Shown here piece after piece: positions 24,553 through 36,045 of a stretch of 64,000 nucleotides of DNA. The notes below the pieces were generated by a model. That model saw only the letters and a list, made by a program, of their open reading frames with translations, ran no database searches and had not been told where the DNA came from. Origin of the DNA: Lytechinus variegatus (taxonomy: Eukaryota; Echinodermata; Echinoidea; Temnopleuroida; Toxopneustidae). The DNA lies in NCBI RefSeq assembly GCF_018143015.1, contig NC_054758.1, positions 20,552,501 through 20,616,500 of the forward strand, read 5' to 3'. Position 1 is the stretch's first letter; each line of letters begins with the position of its first letter. A program made the translations under genes and the position numbers.

Positions 24553-25885
24553 TTGGGTATCTTCTACTTCAAAAGAAATTGAAAATAATTCAAAATAAAG
24601 TGGTAAGATTTATTCTTTGTTTGGGTCCAAGAAACCATGTTGGTTACTCTGAGCTGTCTGCTGTTGGTCTTCTGGATGTCAATCAAAGATCGAAGCAACT
24701 CATACTTCACCACGCGCACAAAATATATCATTCAAGGGTGAATCATTACATTGGCTATAACTTTGATCTTGTTAGAGATTTGCATGATCATGACACAAGA
24801 AATCGTCAATTTAACTTTGTATTGCCCGAAAACGTTGCCCTTATTGACAAGTGTTTTTATTATAATGCAATAAAGTACTGGAACTCTCTCCCTAATTCCA
24901 TTTTAGCGATCAGAAACTTCGCAAATTTTAAGAGAGTGCTAAAAGATTACTTAGCCAATGAGTATGAGATATACTCGAACAAATGAGTTAACTTCTCTAA
25001 ACTGTTTGCGAGAGATTGTCAACAGTTTTAGCAATTATATTTTAATTTGTTTTTGTTTACAGTTAAAGTGATATTCAGATTATTTCCTTTCCTTCTTTCT
25101 CATACCCTTCTTATTACTCCTCCTAATCTTCCTGCCCCTTCTTAATCTTCTTCTTTTCTTCTTTTTTCTTCTTCCCTTCTCCATATTCTTTTCCTCTTTT
25201 TGCTCCTTCTCCTTTCTTTTCTCACTTTTTTATCATTCTTTTATTTTCTTTCTCTCTTATCTCTTTTAGCTTATTCCCCTTCTTGATCATCTTCCTATAT
25301 CCTTCTTCTTTTTCTTTTCGTTCTTCTTCTTCCCTTCTGCTGTTTTTCCTCCTTTTTTTTTTCTTCTCCTTTTTTTAATGTCTTCTTACTTCTGTTTTCT
25401 ACATGTATATGAATTCTCTATTTCATTTATTTTGTTTTTTGATTGATATTAATTTCAATTTTTTAATGTGTGTATACGTTTGGTTATTTATTACTATAAA
25501 GTGCACTCTAAATTACAGGGATTTAAAGTCCAACTGGACTGTAGTTAGGGACCAGTCGATTTCTCGATTTAGTTTTAGTCCTAAAGACTTAAATTTAAAT
25601 CTCAAATGATTTAAATTTAAAACTTTCGAGATTTAAAAATGAATCTTATGGATTCAAACTAAATCCGGACTTCGATTGGTCCCTAACTACATTGCATGTG
25701 GACTTATTTTAAATCCCTGTAATTTAGAGTGTGTGATTTTACTATTTAGGACCCCATTGGAAATAAGCTCTTGAGCTTTCATGGGTTCATCCTGTCAAGC
25801 TTTATGAATCGATATACCATGTATACCTTAATATGCTTGAAATGTATGTGTATATAGACTTGGCAAATAAATCAAATCAAATAAA
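24553..25885 (+). mobile_element. 5'-truncated LINE: reverse-transcriptase C-terminal end and 3' UTR
   Basis: The frame to 24986 reads LQKKLKIIQNKVVRFIL..NAIKYWNSLPNSI..FKRVLKDYL. This is the typical region after the RT domain in CR1/Jockey-like non-LTR elements. A 3' UTR follows with a pyrimidine-rich part (25070-25380), and the 3' end is AAATAAATCAAATCAAAT. A MITE sits inside it. The element is cut at its 5' end before the catalytic motifs. Confidence 0.75.
25503..25731. mobile_element. MITE with CACTCTAAATTACAGGG ends, inside a LINE 3' UTR
   Basis: Terminal inverted repeats CACTCTAAATTACAGGGATT enclose hairpin-like AAATTTAAATCTC words. CACTCTAAA ends also occur at 42626-42769, suggesting one superfamily. 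Confidence 0.75.
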
Positions 25886-28153
25886 TTTTGTATATATTCT
25901 GATCTAAAACTTGATAATTTAAGCCGTTTCAAATAAGGATCGAAGCTACGCGTATCTCAATTAATAAACATGCATGCGCGTTCTTTGAATTTAGACCTTG
26001 AATCTGGACATTTAAAATACATTATTTTTCATCATGATAATCAATAATGTAAGTGAGCGCGAAGCGCGAGATGAAAATATCTAATATTCCGAACTGAAAA
26101 GGGTCAATTTAAGCACTATTTCGCCCCCTTATGTATGAAATGTGGACATAGGGGCATATCCAGTATAATTGCTCATCTTGCACAAGTCATAGGTCACTTG
26201 ATCACTTGAATCGCTTAATGCAGGCGCTACATGCCAGAGGCACTCCACCTTTTTTTATTTCTTTTCAATATGCCTTTTTGTATAAAGTGTCCTTTCTCGA
26301 ATCAGTATACCCTTTAAGAAAAATGCCCCCCTGTACCTATAAGGAGGACTCGTTTAGGTAAAATCAAGTGCCGTTTCTCGTGCCAAATGCTCTGTGTCCT
26401 TTTCACCTGAGAAGGACCCGTTTTTGTGTGTTAAGTGCCCCTAAGTTGTATTATTAATAAGATACAAAATAAATAGTGAGTGAGTGATGTCATCAGTTCC
26501 CTCACTTCCATACTGACCGAGATGTGCATAACTGTTTTGTGAAATTAAGAGTAAATTTAAAATGTCATAACTTTTTTATTTTACATCCGATTTTGATGAA
26601 ATTTTCAGCGTTAAGCTTGTTGGATTTTTCTCTTTCTATTCAAATCAAATTTTTGTTAGGGCGGACTTGTCCTTTAACTCACATCAGATAATTCAATTGT
26701 CCCTGCCCCCCCCCCCCCCAAAAAAAAAACCCCACTCTTTTCGTGCCCGATGAGCGCCCGGTTTCCTTAATAGCGTTCTGCAAGTGCATACTTTAATCGC
26801 CTAATGGCTGTCAAAACATGATATATTTTTTTGATAATGATATTGATCAATTTTAACCTATAATTAAATGCCCTTTAATTAATAATATGCCAAATTATAT
26901 TTCTATTTTCCTTTTTCTTGGGGAGGATGGATAAAGTGCCCTCTTCTTTTCTAGTTTGTTCAAAATGTTCTGTAATGTTCGGCTGATGGCGTCCCTTTCC
27001 CTTTGGTAATAAGAAACAGCATCACTGGTAATTATGAAACAAGAAAATAGTATTCTAATTCTAATTTATGAAGAGCTCAATTCCAAAAGGGGTTAGGCCT
27101 AGATCCATTTTCTTGCTGTTTTACGTTGGTCTCATGTATAGATTTTTAGTAGCTCTATATAAAGAGCTCTAAAGAGTTGAAATTTCCATTAAAAAGTGAA
27201 CAAAAATGGCAAAGAAACGTCAGGGTTTTTTTCAAAAGGTACTCCATTTCAGTTTGTCTGCAAAAGAGGCTATAACCAAAAAATTAAGTTTGGGGGAAAA
27301 TATTTGTTTTTAAATGAAGAAAGGTAGATTTCTTTTATACCCAATTTTATACTCACATGGTAGGGTATTTAGTTTGGCATGAGAATATTGCAATGATTTT
27401 CTCGGAATGATCGAAAGTGGGTCTAACCCCTTTGCAAACAACCCGTTTATTTTATTCAAAAGGGGTAGGATCCAAGTTTCTTTGCAAAAAGAGCTATAGA
27501 CCCACAATGGATTTTTTCTTTTGCAATTCGAATATACATATATTGCAATTTAGATGTGATGTTTTTTGTCATCAAATAAAAGAAGAATTTTTTTTTCCCG
27601 TTCGATGGTTGCGTATTTAACCAGGCGTATAAGGTTGCCAAGGTTTATGATTGATTGATTGATTGATTGATTTATTTATTTATTTATTTATTCATTTATT
27701 TATTTATTTATTGTTTGTTTGTTTGTTTATTTATTTATTTATTCATTTATTTCAGTTTTATTTATTAATTTATTTATTTTTATAGAGAAACAAATTAAGG
27801 GAAATATACGTCATTTTGGGGTGATTACTGTGTTTTCTTGTGTTATTTTATTTTTAGAAAGGAAATGTAAAGTAAAATGAGACAATCACAGGTCAAATTA
27901 CCTACTTGACTCAATGTTCATATTGCAGATTGGCACTTCTAAGCACTGATTGAGCATTGAATTTCAATCTCTAACTTCATTTTCTCAGTGTGCGCGTGTC
28001 GCTTCCGCAGCAGCATGCATTGGTCTATATGCACATAATACATGTAGCATGCTAGGTGTTTTTCTTTTCAAGACAGACTTCGTAAAATAATGTGCGAGCA
28101 ACTCCTTGCAAAACTTCTGTTTTTAGCTTAATATTTCTCTTCTCTAACAAAAA
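25886..28153. other. intergenic stretch without a supported gene
   Basis: It contains a fragment of the AAAGGTCAAGTCC foldback family (26460-26676), a CG-rich GCGAGCGCGAAGCGCGAGA box near 26054, and a TTTA/TTGA microsatellite (27650-27783). Short frames show no family features. Confidence 0.6.
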
Positions 28154-30848
28154 ATGACTCGGCAAGCTCGGAAACGACACCATCGGGGATACACACACAT
28201 CAAGAAAAAGTACAGAACAAAAAGGAAAACCAAGGACTTGGATGAAATTGACGAGGATTTGAAACCCCGAAATGCGGAAAGATTGCTGCATCAAAAAATA
28301 GATTTTGACAAGCCTGGATCAGCACAACATTACTGCCTTCATTGCGCGTGAGTATGAGACTTGACACTGTTAAGCCTAACGTTGCTGTTAGTGTTAGACA
28401 ATAGAACACACACACACTAACTCGAGAGACAAAAGTGAGGGCATGTGATTGTGAGATAGTGAGAGAATCCTTTTCCAGTTTTTACTTTTTTTTTCTTTTT
28501 TTTGGGAGAGGGGTGGGGGAGCTAGGGGTGCAGGGATTTCATTCTGTGAATTGTCAGTGAAAAAATAAATAAGCATAACTCAGTCACAGTCAATTAGATT
28601 GAACTGTCTGAGCTCAGAATGCAATGCTCATGATGCTGGGGCCGATTGCACGAAAGGGTCTTTGCAAGGACCGTCTTTCGTGTCGCCCATCTTTATGATG
28701 CGCCATGCGAAACTCATTTTAAATAAATCATCTGCAAACATATTTCATTCGTCTGTTAAAATAAACAAAATATGTGTCTATGAAATGATGTGATATAGGC
28801 CTATCATGAAATTGTATAAAATTTGATTTAAAAGCAAGCTAACAAATCTTATTCTTTATCATAAATTTCAGGAACACCCCGCTTATAGTGTATGATAAAA
28901 GATGGGCGACACGAAAGACGGTCCTTGGAAAGACCCTTTCGTGCAATCGGCCCCTGGCCTCTATAAAGGGCGCTAATGGAGTTTTGCACCGGCCGATCGC
29001 AACCAAGTTCGAGCAAAAATTTCCCCACCAGAAATTGTTCACAATTTTGTCATGACTCTCTTCTTAGACTCGGCTCAGAATTAGACAATGTATTAGTCTA
29101 TAGAATCTACGTATAGTCCAATGATTTAGAGGTCATGGAGGTCATTCAATAGGCCCATCTTATTTCCAAGCAGACGTTTCGGAACGGCTGTATTTGGCTC
29201 CGATTGTGACGTTATCGTTCGCCATAATTTGATATTGAATGAAATTCGCGACCAAAAGATGTGCCTATGACGGCTCACCCATTTGTTCGCGTTTGCATGA
29301 TTTGGTCACTATCAAAATTTACAGCCAATTACGGTAAGCGATGTCTGTCTAAGAATTTGGAAAATGACAGCGAGATCCACTAGCTCACATTAGTGCGAGT
29401 TTATAGTGTACTAACCTCGCACAAAGAATGGTATTGTAAATTGTGCTTAAAAATTGGAAAACTGGTGTGGCATGGAGGACGCCCACAGTCACACTCGGTC
29501 GCTTTGCAGCTTCACTCAATAGACCGGACCCTATACATGTAGCTCACGCATCTGCGCCGAGAGGCTGAGTCAAGAAAATTGTGCATATACAGTATATTTT
29601 GTGTGTAACTTGGCATCTCTGTAAAATTGAAGTGGGAAGGCATCGGCCCCAACTGGTGTTCCTGGGGGGGGGGGGTGGGGGCGAAGTCCAATGTATGGCT
29701 GTACACATGCATGACCAAATTATTTCCAAACACCCCCTAAACAAGTTTTATGCAGGCTTTACACAATTTGGCCCCTAGACAAGTTGTCACCAGAATATGA
29801 CCTCAGGACCAAAGCTTGAGGGGAAAACATACCCTAAACAAACATGATTGGCTCGTCTTTTAAAAAAATCTTTGAAAAAAAAACATACCCTAAATACATT
29901 TGACCGTGCAATTGACCAGTCTTTCAAAACCAACCTTTTTCTTTAAAATCAGTGCTTTTGATTCCCTTAATGAGTTAGTGTGTGCCAATAAAAATACTGA
30001 TTTTGATGTGTAATAACTATTAAATATAAAGTTAATTTTGTTTTGTCTTTGACATATTGCAGGAGATACTTCATTGATGGGTCTGCAATGAAGGAACATT
30101 TTCGCAGCAAAACACATAAACGGAGGTAAGCATTTTGGAATAATACAGTATAAAACTAGATTGAAAATAATATTTGATTGATTTTTTGCATATATATGAT
30201 GTACACAATGCATGCCTGATTAAAAGATGAGAAAAGACTTCAATTCACATTATTTTGCTCTTGATGCGGTTCTGCCACAGGTTGAAAATCTTGTATGAAA
30301 TTTGTTTATGTCGCCATTTTATCAAATACCACTTAGACGTATGACAGGAACTCATTAGGATATTGAAAATAAAGATGGATACCAGCTTTAATTACATACA
30401 CTATATATGGACATTTTACATAGATACAATAATGAGTTTATGGCCATATCCATTCATTTCATTATTCCATACAATAATGGAATCCACAACATTGTCATCA
30501 CCTGGTCTTGGATCATGAGATGCATATATTCATAGGGTAAATGAAAAGGAGAAAGTATTTGATGTTTCATTTTCAGAAACACAACAGTCCTGCTTATTTG
30601 TATTTTGAAGTGCATAATGCAGGCTTGTCTGTCAGAGGTGTTCCACTTGATCATGTTTTTTTTTTTCTTTTACTTTGACCTTTGACCCTAGATTGAAAGC
30701 ACTTGAGTTGGAGCCCTACACACAGAAAGAAGCCGAAGCAGCTGCAGGGATGGGTTCATATCAACCACCTAAGAAGAGAGTAATGGTTACCCAACAGGCG
30801 ACACAACAGGATGTGAATATGGATGAAGACAAGAGGGACCAAACATGA
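28154..30848 (+). CDS. ZNF593: ZNF593/Bud20-type zinc-finger protein (3 exons)
   Basis: ZNF593 and yeast Bud20 are small nuclear/nucleolar proteins linked to pre-60S ribosome assembly and export. Exons 28154-28347, 30063-30125 and 30692-30848 have GT..AG borders (phases 2 and 2) and join to 414 bases, 137 residues; human ZNF593 is of similar size. The N-terminus is very basic (about 1-27). The acidic [11 protein letters not shown] follows (28-38), then a U1-like C2H2 finger with Cys61, Cys64, His77 and His83 (C-x2-C-x12-H-x5-H), containing the family string ARYFIDG. The C-terminal block [20 protein letters not shown] (93-112) is the second family hallmark. Intron 1 holds a 317-bp foldback element. 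Possible poly(A) signals AATAAA are at 30933 and 31742. Confidence 0.94.
28638..28954. mobile_element. foldback element in ZNF593 intron 1
   Basis: About 65-bp inverted repeats start GGGGCCGATTGCACGAAAGG and contain ACGGTCC..AAAGACGG-type words on both sides. The 190-bp centre is AT-rich. Confidence 0.8.
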
Positions 30849-31403
30849 TCCTTGGGGAACACCACTTCTGGAAATCAGCCAAATGAACAATGATCCCTCT
30901 ATGGGTAACACAGCAAAAATTTTAGTTTGACCGAATAAATGAAGAGACTACTTCCATGATGCAATGCTTTCAAAGATCAATGTAATCATGGATTAAATGC
31001 AGACCAAGACAAAAAACTCGATGTTTGTGAGAAAGAGGCCTAACCTAAAATGGTTCTTTAATAAGTGATGTACAAGTAAAATTGCTTAAGTAGACCTTCT
31101 AGAAGTCAAATATTTGACCATATTCAAGCAATATAGAGACCAGATAGTGCAAAACATCTGTTCCTCTTCTACATGTAAGTCAAACATATTTATATGGCTC
31201 TAAATGTTGGGACATGTATTTGCATATTTGTGCCCATCCACACCCATACTATACATGTATGTGCATGTACCTGTTACATGTGAAAAACTGATCTAGCATC
31301 GCCCCTATTTCATTTGGAAGAAAGTCATTTTTTGCTAAGTTGTGGAGAAGCTCAACCAAATTTTCCCTACAGCTTTGTATTCAATTTTTATAAGAAATAC
31401 ATA

Positions 31404-31573
31404 CAGGGGCCACAGAACCGGGGAGGGGAGGTTCAGCCCCCTCCCTACTTTTTACCAAAACCGTGTAAAAAAAAGTCTATCTGTTTGTGATAAATTGCAT
31501 GGTCAGCCCCCCCCATGTAATTTTATCTCTCACCCCCCCCCCCCCATTTTACAGAACCATTCTGCAGCCCCTG
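31404..31573. mobile_element. MITE, CAGGGGCC family, copy 1 (diverged)
   Basis: CAGGGGCCACAGAACCGG and CAGAACCATTCTGCAGCCCCTG ends, an internal CAAAACCGTGTA and poly-C runs match copies at 35799 and 45903. Flanking bases no longer match, so it is older. Confidence 0.65.
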
Positions 31574-32191
31574 CTATAAACGACTTTGTTTAAAGATTAT
31601 ATTTTCAAAGAATTCAATTTTGAAAAAAAATGTTTTTAAAGGGGATGTCCAATACATCAAGAATTATGATATTACACTGTTCATGATAATGCATCAAGTT
31701 CCCCATTACCTTCTGCATTGTGCAATATCACATGTCTAACAAATAAAGCAAGTTTAAATATTTTCATCTGATTTTAAATATTTTCAGGGTTCTATCCTGC
31801 TTCATTGATCTCCCTTCATATGTACATGTAGTACGTTGGATTTTTAAAGAAATTAAAGCATATTTTGGATGAAATTGCAAGAAACCGTTATTTTTTTACT
31901 TAATGATGGTCATTGTGATATTATAAACGAATTAAACAAGACTCAGTTTATAGCAATTTCAGACACTTTCTGTCCAATTTTTATTGTGAATTTCTGCACT
32001 TAAACAGTATATTTTGAGAAGGTAATCCACTTTTTAGCCCCTATTTACTGTTTCTCATTTTACGATAGGTGAAATATACAGAACAATTATTAAAAACCAT
32101 ATAACTGCAATTCTTTTACAAGTTGTGTTTTATTTTACAGGATGTAAGAGTTTCACAGAAAAATGTGCAGGAGTATCTGTTGGTCTATTTG

Positions 32192-32602
32192 GCAGGGTGC
32201 TCCATAACTTTTTAGAAGCACTTGCCTGGTCGGGCAAGTAGATTTTTAAATAGTTGGAATATACATGCTCCAAAATCTATTTCACTTGCCCGAAAAAAAT
32301 CCTTGAATTTTTTTTACCTCTTCAATGGAAAGTTTTGCAGTTAATTAAACCTCTGACCCTTTTCTCTCTTTTGACATTCATGAGCTGATCTACCTTGTTA
32401 TTGCATTTATTTTTCCAAAGTGAGTTCATCTTGCCTGCCATGACCAAAATTAGGGTCAATATCATATCATATTGACCCTAACTGTGAGAATTTTGCTTGC
32501 CCAATTTGGTCAAGTAGTTTTGGTCTTTACTTCAAAACACTTGCCAGACACTAACTTTTACTTGTCCCGGGCAACTGGGCAAGTGCTTATGTAGCACCCT
32601 GC
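32192..32602. mobile_element. foldback element with GCAGGGTGCT ends and ATTTG target duplication
   Basis: Ends GCAGGGTGCT and AGCACCCTGC, with CACTTGCC and GGGCAAGT words repeated in both arms. It is flanked by ATTTG (32187-32191 and 32603-32607). An internal palindrome lies at 32450-32481. Confidence 0.75.
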
Positions 32603-32639
32603 ATTTGTAATCATCCCAGATGATCTAATCTGGCTTAAT

Positions 32640-33185
32640 CTACATTGTTCAACCACTTCATCTATTAGCCATCCAACTGTTGTTCATTTACCATTCCGTC
32701 TAATTTAGAGTTAGGCTCTGCCCCATTGTATCTAACATGCTTAATATCCACTTAAACTCTGTTGTCAATAGGGTTAGATGGACTGTTTATGAAGCCAATG
32801 TCAATTTTAAAAAGTGTGAAATAGTAGACGAAATGGAGATCAAAGCAAATGAGCATGAGGGGTGTTGCAAGAAAAAAATTGCAATCAATTGGAAATATTC
32901 TGTTGCAATTTTACAATTGATAGATCAATTTTAACTATCAAATCAGATTATACTGCTTGTTTCAAGAAGCAGATTAGAAATCAATCGGCAATTTGTCATA
33001 ATTTCAAAACCTACGATCGATTTGGGGGCCACAAATAGACTTGCAATTGATTGCAAGTTTCTTGCAATGCCCCATAGACTGAAAATTAGACTAGATGGGT
33101 AGTAGATCAATTATGGAGTAGACCAAACGGCTTTTAGACAAAATTAATAGACCAAATGGATTTAGACTGTAAACCAACTGCATGT
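32640..33185. mobile_element. degenerate TTGGTCTAAT foldback copy with a nested MITE
   Basis: Scattered family words (ACCATTCCGTCTAAT, GTAGACCAAACGG, GACCAAATGG) flank a GGGGTGTTGCAAGAAA MITE at 32859-33073. Confidence 0.5.
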
Positions 33186-33359
33186 AGAGTAAAAACTGCG
33201 TGTGAGGGGGGGGGGGGGACGGCAAGGGCAAAAATCGAGACGAAACTTTGGTAGCATCTTGGTTCGTTCTTGAGATAAAATTTCCAAGGAAAAATTGTAT
33301 ATTTCAATTTCCTTCCATTTTTAATGGGTTTTTTTTTCATTGTTGTGCCTCCCCCAACG

Positions 33360-33707
33360 GTTTATTTCCAAATCGTCTTATGCCAATTCATCCAATTGCC
33401 AACTCGTCTACCACCATTTGGTCTATCATCAGTTTGTTTACTCACCTCATGGTCTACTTTATTTAGTCTAATGCCATTTTGTGTCATAACGAGTTGGTCC
33501 AATAGCCATTTAGTCCATGTACCATTTGGTCTATTTGTGCGCAATGAATAAAAAGAAGATATTTTTAGAAGGTATTAGACCAACTGATTGATAGACGAAA
33601 TGGTAATAAGCGAACTGGTGATTAAACAATTAAATGTTGGTGGACGGAATGGCATTGGACTAAATGAAGGTAGACCATGTGGTGAGTGGACGAATTAGCA
33701 ATTTACA
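33360..33707. mobile_element. foldback element, TTGGTCTAAT family, copy 3
   Basis: Uninterrupted copy of about 350 bp with GCCAACTCGTCTACCACC on the left and GACCATGTGGTGAGTGGACG on the right. It ends about 260 bases before the 3' end of the GPCR frame. Confidence 0.75.
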
Positions 33708-33968
33708 CCCCCGGCCCCCACCATGCCCGCCACCATGTCAACTCCCAATACACCACTGAAGATATAGCTAGCAAAAAGAGATGTAATCTAATATTCTTTC
33801 ATTCAGTGTTCCATGATTTAGAAAATGATATAAGTTTACAAATTGTTACTTTCTATTCAGTCATTGGATCAAGATATGATTCGGCTCTCAGTAGACTCAC
33901 AGTGGTCATGTTATTAGTGTTATCAGCGCGCAGTTCAATAGTGGAGCGCTGTTTTACGAATGATCTTA

Positions 33969-35327
33969 TTACTTTTGTTGGGTATTACGATACCTCTGTC
34001 TGATTTGTTCAACTGTTGAGCTTGGACGAACTTCCACCTGCATGGTTGTTCTGAAACATCGGCACTTTCGAAGCCCAAGCAGAATAATGAAATTTCTCCT
34101 GAAGTGAACGTTGGTGGCGGCGTATAAGAAAGGGTTGATGAACGAATTACACCATAAGATATTATTTACTATTTCCCAAACAAGATCCGATATGCACTCG
34201 TCACAAATGGCGTTGACGATGTTTGCAATTTGATATGGGAGCCAGCACGCAATGAACACTGACACTAGAATTCCAAGGACTGTCGCTGCGCGTCGATGAC
34301 GTGCGAACTCCCGTTTGCGTTTCTGCGCTTCTGCGACGCTTTTCAAAGTCTGTGAAAGTTCGCGGTCACGAGGCATCGTTTGATAGTCTTTGACATCCCC
34401 GTTGACAAATGATGATTCGTTGACTTGTTCTCGTAGTTCATGTTTCGAATCAGATGTGTTTACTAGACTGATGTGGGATAAAGAGACCGGAGACTCAATA
34501 GGAGATGGCAACCGGTTCATTTCTACTATATCTACATTCTGTTCTCGTTTAGATCGTGTCTTCAATTCACTCAAGCCCTTTGCGCGTTTTCTTATTTTAA
34601 TATAAACGGCGATATTCAGACAAATGATGATTATGAGAGGTATAACAAACTCGCAAATCAACTGCGCGATTGTAGCGTAGACGTTGTAAGCCATGTCTAG
34701 TTCACATTCTTTACTGAAATCGACGTTGCGTTCACCGGTGAAGTACGGCCAACCGACCGCAAGGATGGTGTAGACAACCGCGGTTGAGACCCAAAGGATA
34801 GTTATCGTCACCAAGACACGCTTCCGCGTTTGGAAGGTCTGATAATGGAGTTTCTTTGTGAGCAGCCAGTAGCGATCGAGGCTGATGAGGATGATCGTGA
34901 ATACGGACAACAGCGTGGCCGTGTTGTCGATGATCAGCCATATTTTGCAGAAGACTTCTCCAAGAAGCCAGAACTCCCCGCCAAGCCACTCGTTCCACGT
35001 GATCCAAGAAAGGTTAACACTGAGAACCACTAGTCCGATGATGAAATCAGAAATGGCGAGGTTTAAGATGAGCAGGCTGGCGACGCGGCTGTTGATGCGG
35101 GGATCCTTGAAGAAAGCCACCATCACGAGTGCGTTGCCGAGCACCGTGGCGATCGTGATCGTCCCCACGACGAGCGGTACGATGACCAACCACGCGATGG
35201 AGGGTTGATAATCTGTGATGTCATCGGAGGTCGTATTGGATGATGACGTCATTTGATCAATGATCGGTGTCACATAACCTCTGTCGGATTTATAGGTTTG
35301 ACCGTAATAGGCATTAGACACTTCCAT
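33969..35327 (-). CDS. aminergic-type class A GPCR, histamine H3/muscarinic-like
   Basis: This uninterrupted 452-residue reading frame codes a seven-helix plasma-membrane receptor. Class A marks are GN (64-65, TM1), LAISD (Asp94, TM2), Cys127 with Asp134 (TM3, the amine-binding Asp), DRY (151-153), Trp179 (TM4), FIACWLPY (Trp362, TM6) and NSFINPFLY (394-402, TM7). A CRC motif after helix 8 suits palmitoylation. Intracellular loop 3 is long (about 247-345), basic at both ends, and typical of Gi/Gq aminergic receptors. The TM6-TM7 stretch, with CDEC and WCNSFINP, looks most like muscarinic and histamine H3 receptors, but the ligand cannot be fixed by eye. N-glycosylation sites are near the N-terminus (for example Asn31). 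A TTTTTAG acceptor just upstream (35352) suggests a spliced 5' UTR. The frame is intact. Confidence 0.93.
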   Translation of the reverse strand: MEVSNAYYGQTYKSDRGYVTPIIDQMTSSSNTTSDDITDYQPSIAWLVIVPLVVGTITIATVLGNALVMVAFFKDPRINSRVASLLILNLAISDFIIGLVVLSVNLSWITWNEWLGGEFWLLGEVFCKIWLIIDNTATLLSVFTIILISLDRYWLLTKKLHYQTFQTRKRVLVTITILWVSTAVVYTILAVGWPYFTGERNVDFSKECELDMAYNVYATIAQLICEFVIPLIIIICLNIAVYIKIRKRAKGLSELKTRSKREQNVDIVEMNRLPSPIESPVSLSHISLVNTSDSKHELREQVNESSFVNGDVKDYQTMPRDRELSQTLKSVAEAQKRKREFARHRRAATVLGILVSVFIACWLPYQIANIVNAICDECISDLVWEIVNNILWCNSFINPFLYAATNVHFRRNFIILLGLRKCRCFRTTMQVEVRPSSTVEQIRQRYRNTQQK

Positions 35328-35469
35328 TGTGGTTGCTGTCAGTCAATCTGCTAAAAAGAACATGAAATGTTATGCAATCAGATGAAAATTTTATCTTGGA
35401 CACAAACACTTTTTTTAAGACACGGGGACCTAATTTTGGGATGCCCAATTTAAAAAAAATAATTTCACC

Positions 35470-36045
35470 AGTTTATTTCCAATTCGTTTAATGCCGATTC
35501 ATCCACTTGCCAACTCGTCTAGAATCTGTCTACTATCATTTGGTCTACCATCAGTTTGTCCACTCACCATATGGTCTACTTTATTTTAGTATAATGCCAT
35601 CCGTCTAATAACCAGTTGGTCCAATAGCCATGTAGTCCATATACTATATGGTCTAATTAAACTAAAGTATTGATTGTGCAAAATGAAGGGGAAAAAATGG
35701 GTATTAGACCAACTGCATTTATTACACGAAATGGTAATAGATAAACTGGTGATTAGACGAAGTGATAATTGGACCAAATGGTTGTTAGACGAAATGTTCA
35801 GGGGCCGCGGAACCGGGGGGGGGGGGGGCTGGGGGGCTTCAGCCCCCCTACTTATTTTCCAAAACCGTGTACAAAAACGTAAAAATGACCATATGATTGT
35901 GATTTTTTAGCATGGTAAGCCCCCCCCCCCCCTTTGAAAACCGTTCCGCGGCCCCTGATGTTGATGGACGGAATGGCATTAGACTAAATGAAGGTAGACC
36001 ATGTGGTGAGTAGACGAGTTGGCAGTGGACGAACTGGCAATTAAC
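35470..36045. mobile_element. foldback element, TTGGTCTAAT family, copy 4, split by a MITE
   Basis: It is flanked by ATTTCACCA on both sides, a likely 9-bp target duplication. A CAGGGGCC MITE occupies 35799-35957. It lies just upstream of the GPCR exon. Confidence 0.75.
35799..35957. mobile_element. MITE, CAGGGGCC family, copy 2
   Basis: Ends CAGGGGCCGCGGAAC and GTTCCGCGGCCCCTG are perfect 15-bp inverted repeats, flanked by ATGTT on both sides. Copy 1 of the host foldback (near 430-440) shows the empty site. Confidence 0.85.

Noticed and set aside
33686-34003. 105-codon plus frame overlapping the GPCR end
   Set aside because: Foldback element sequence and antisense of the receptor; no protein features.
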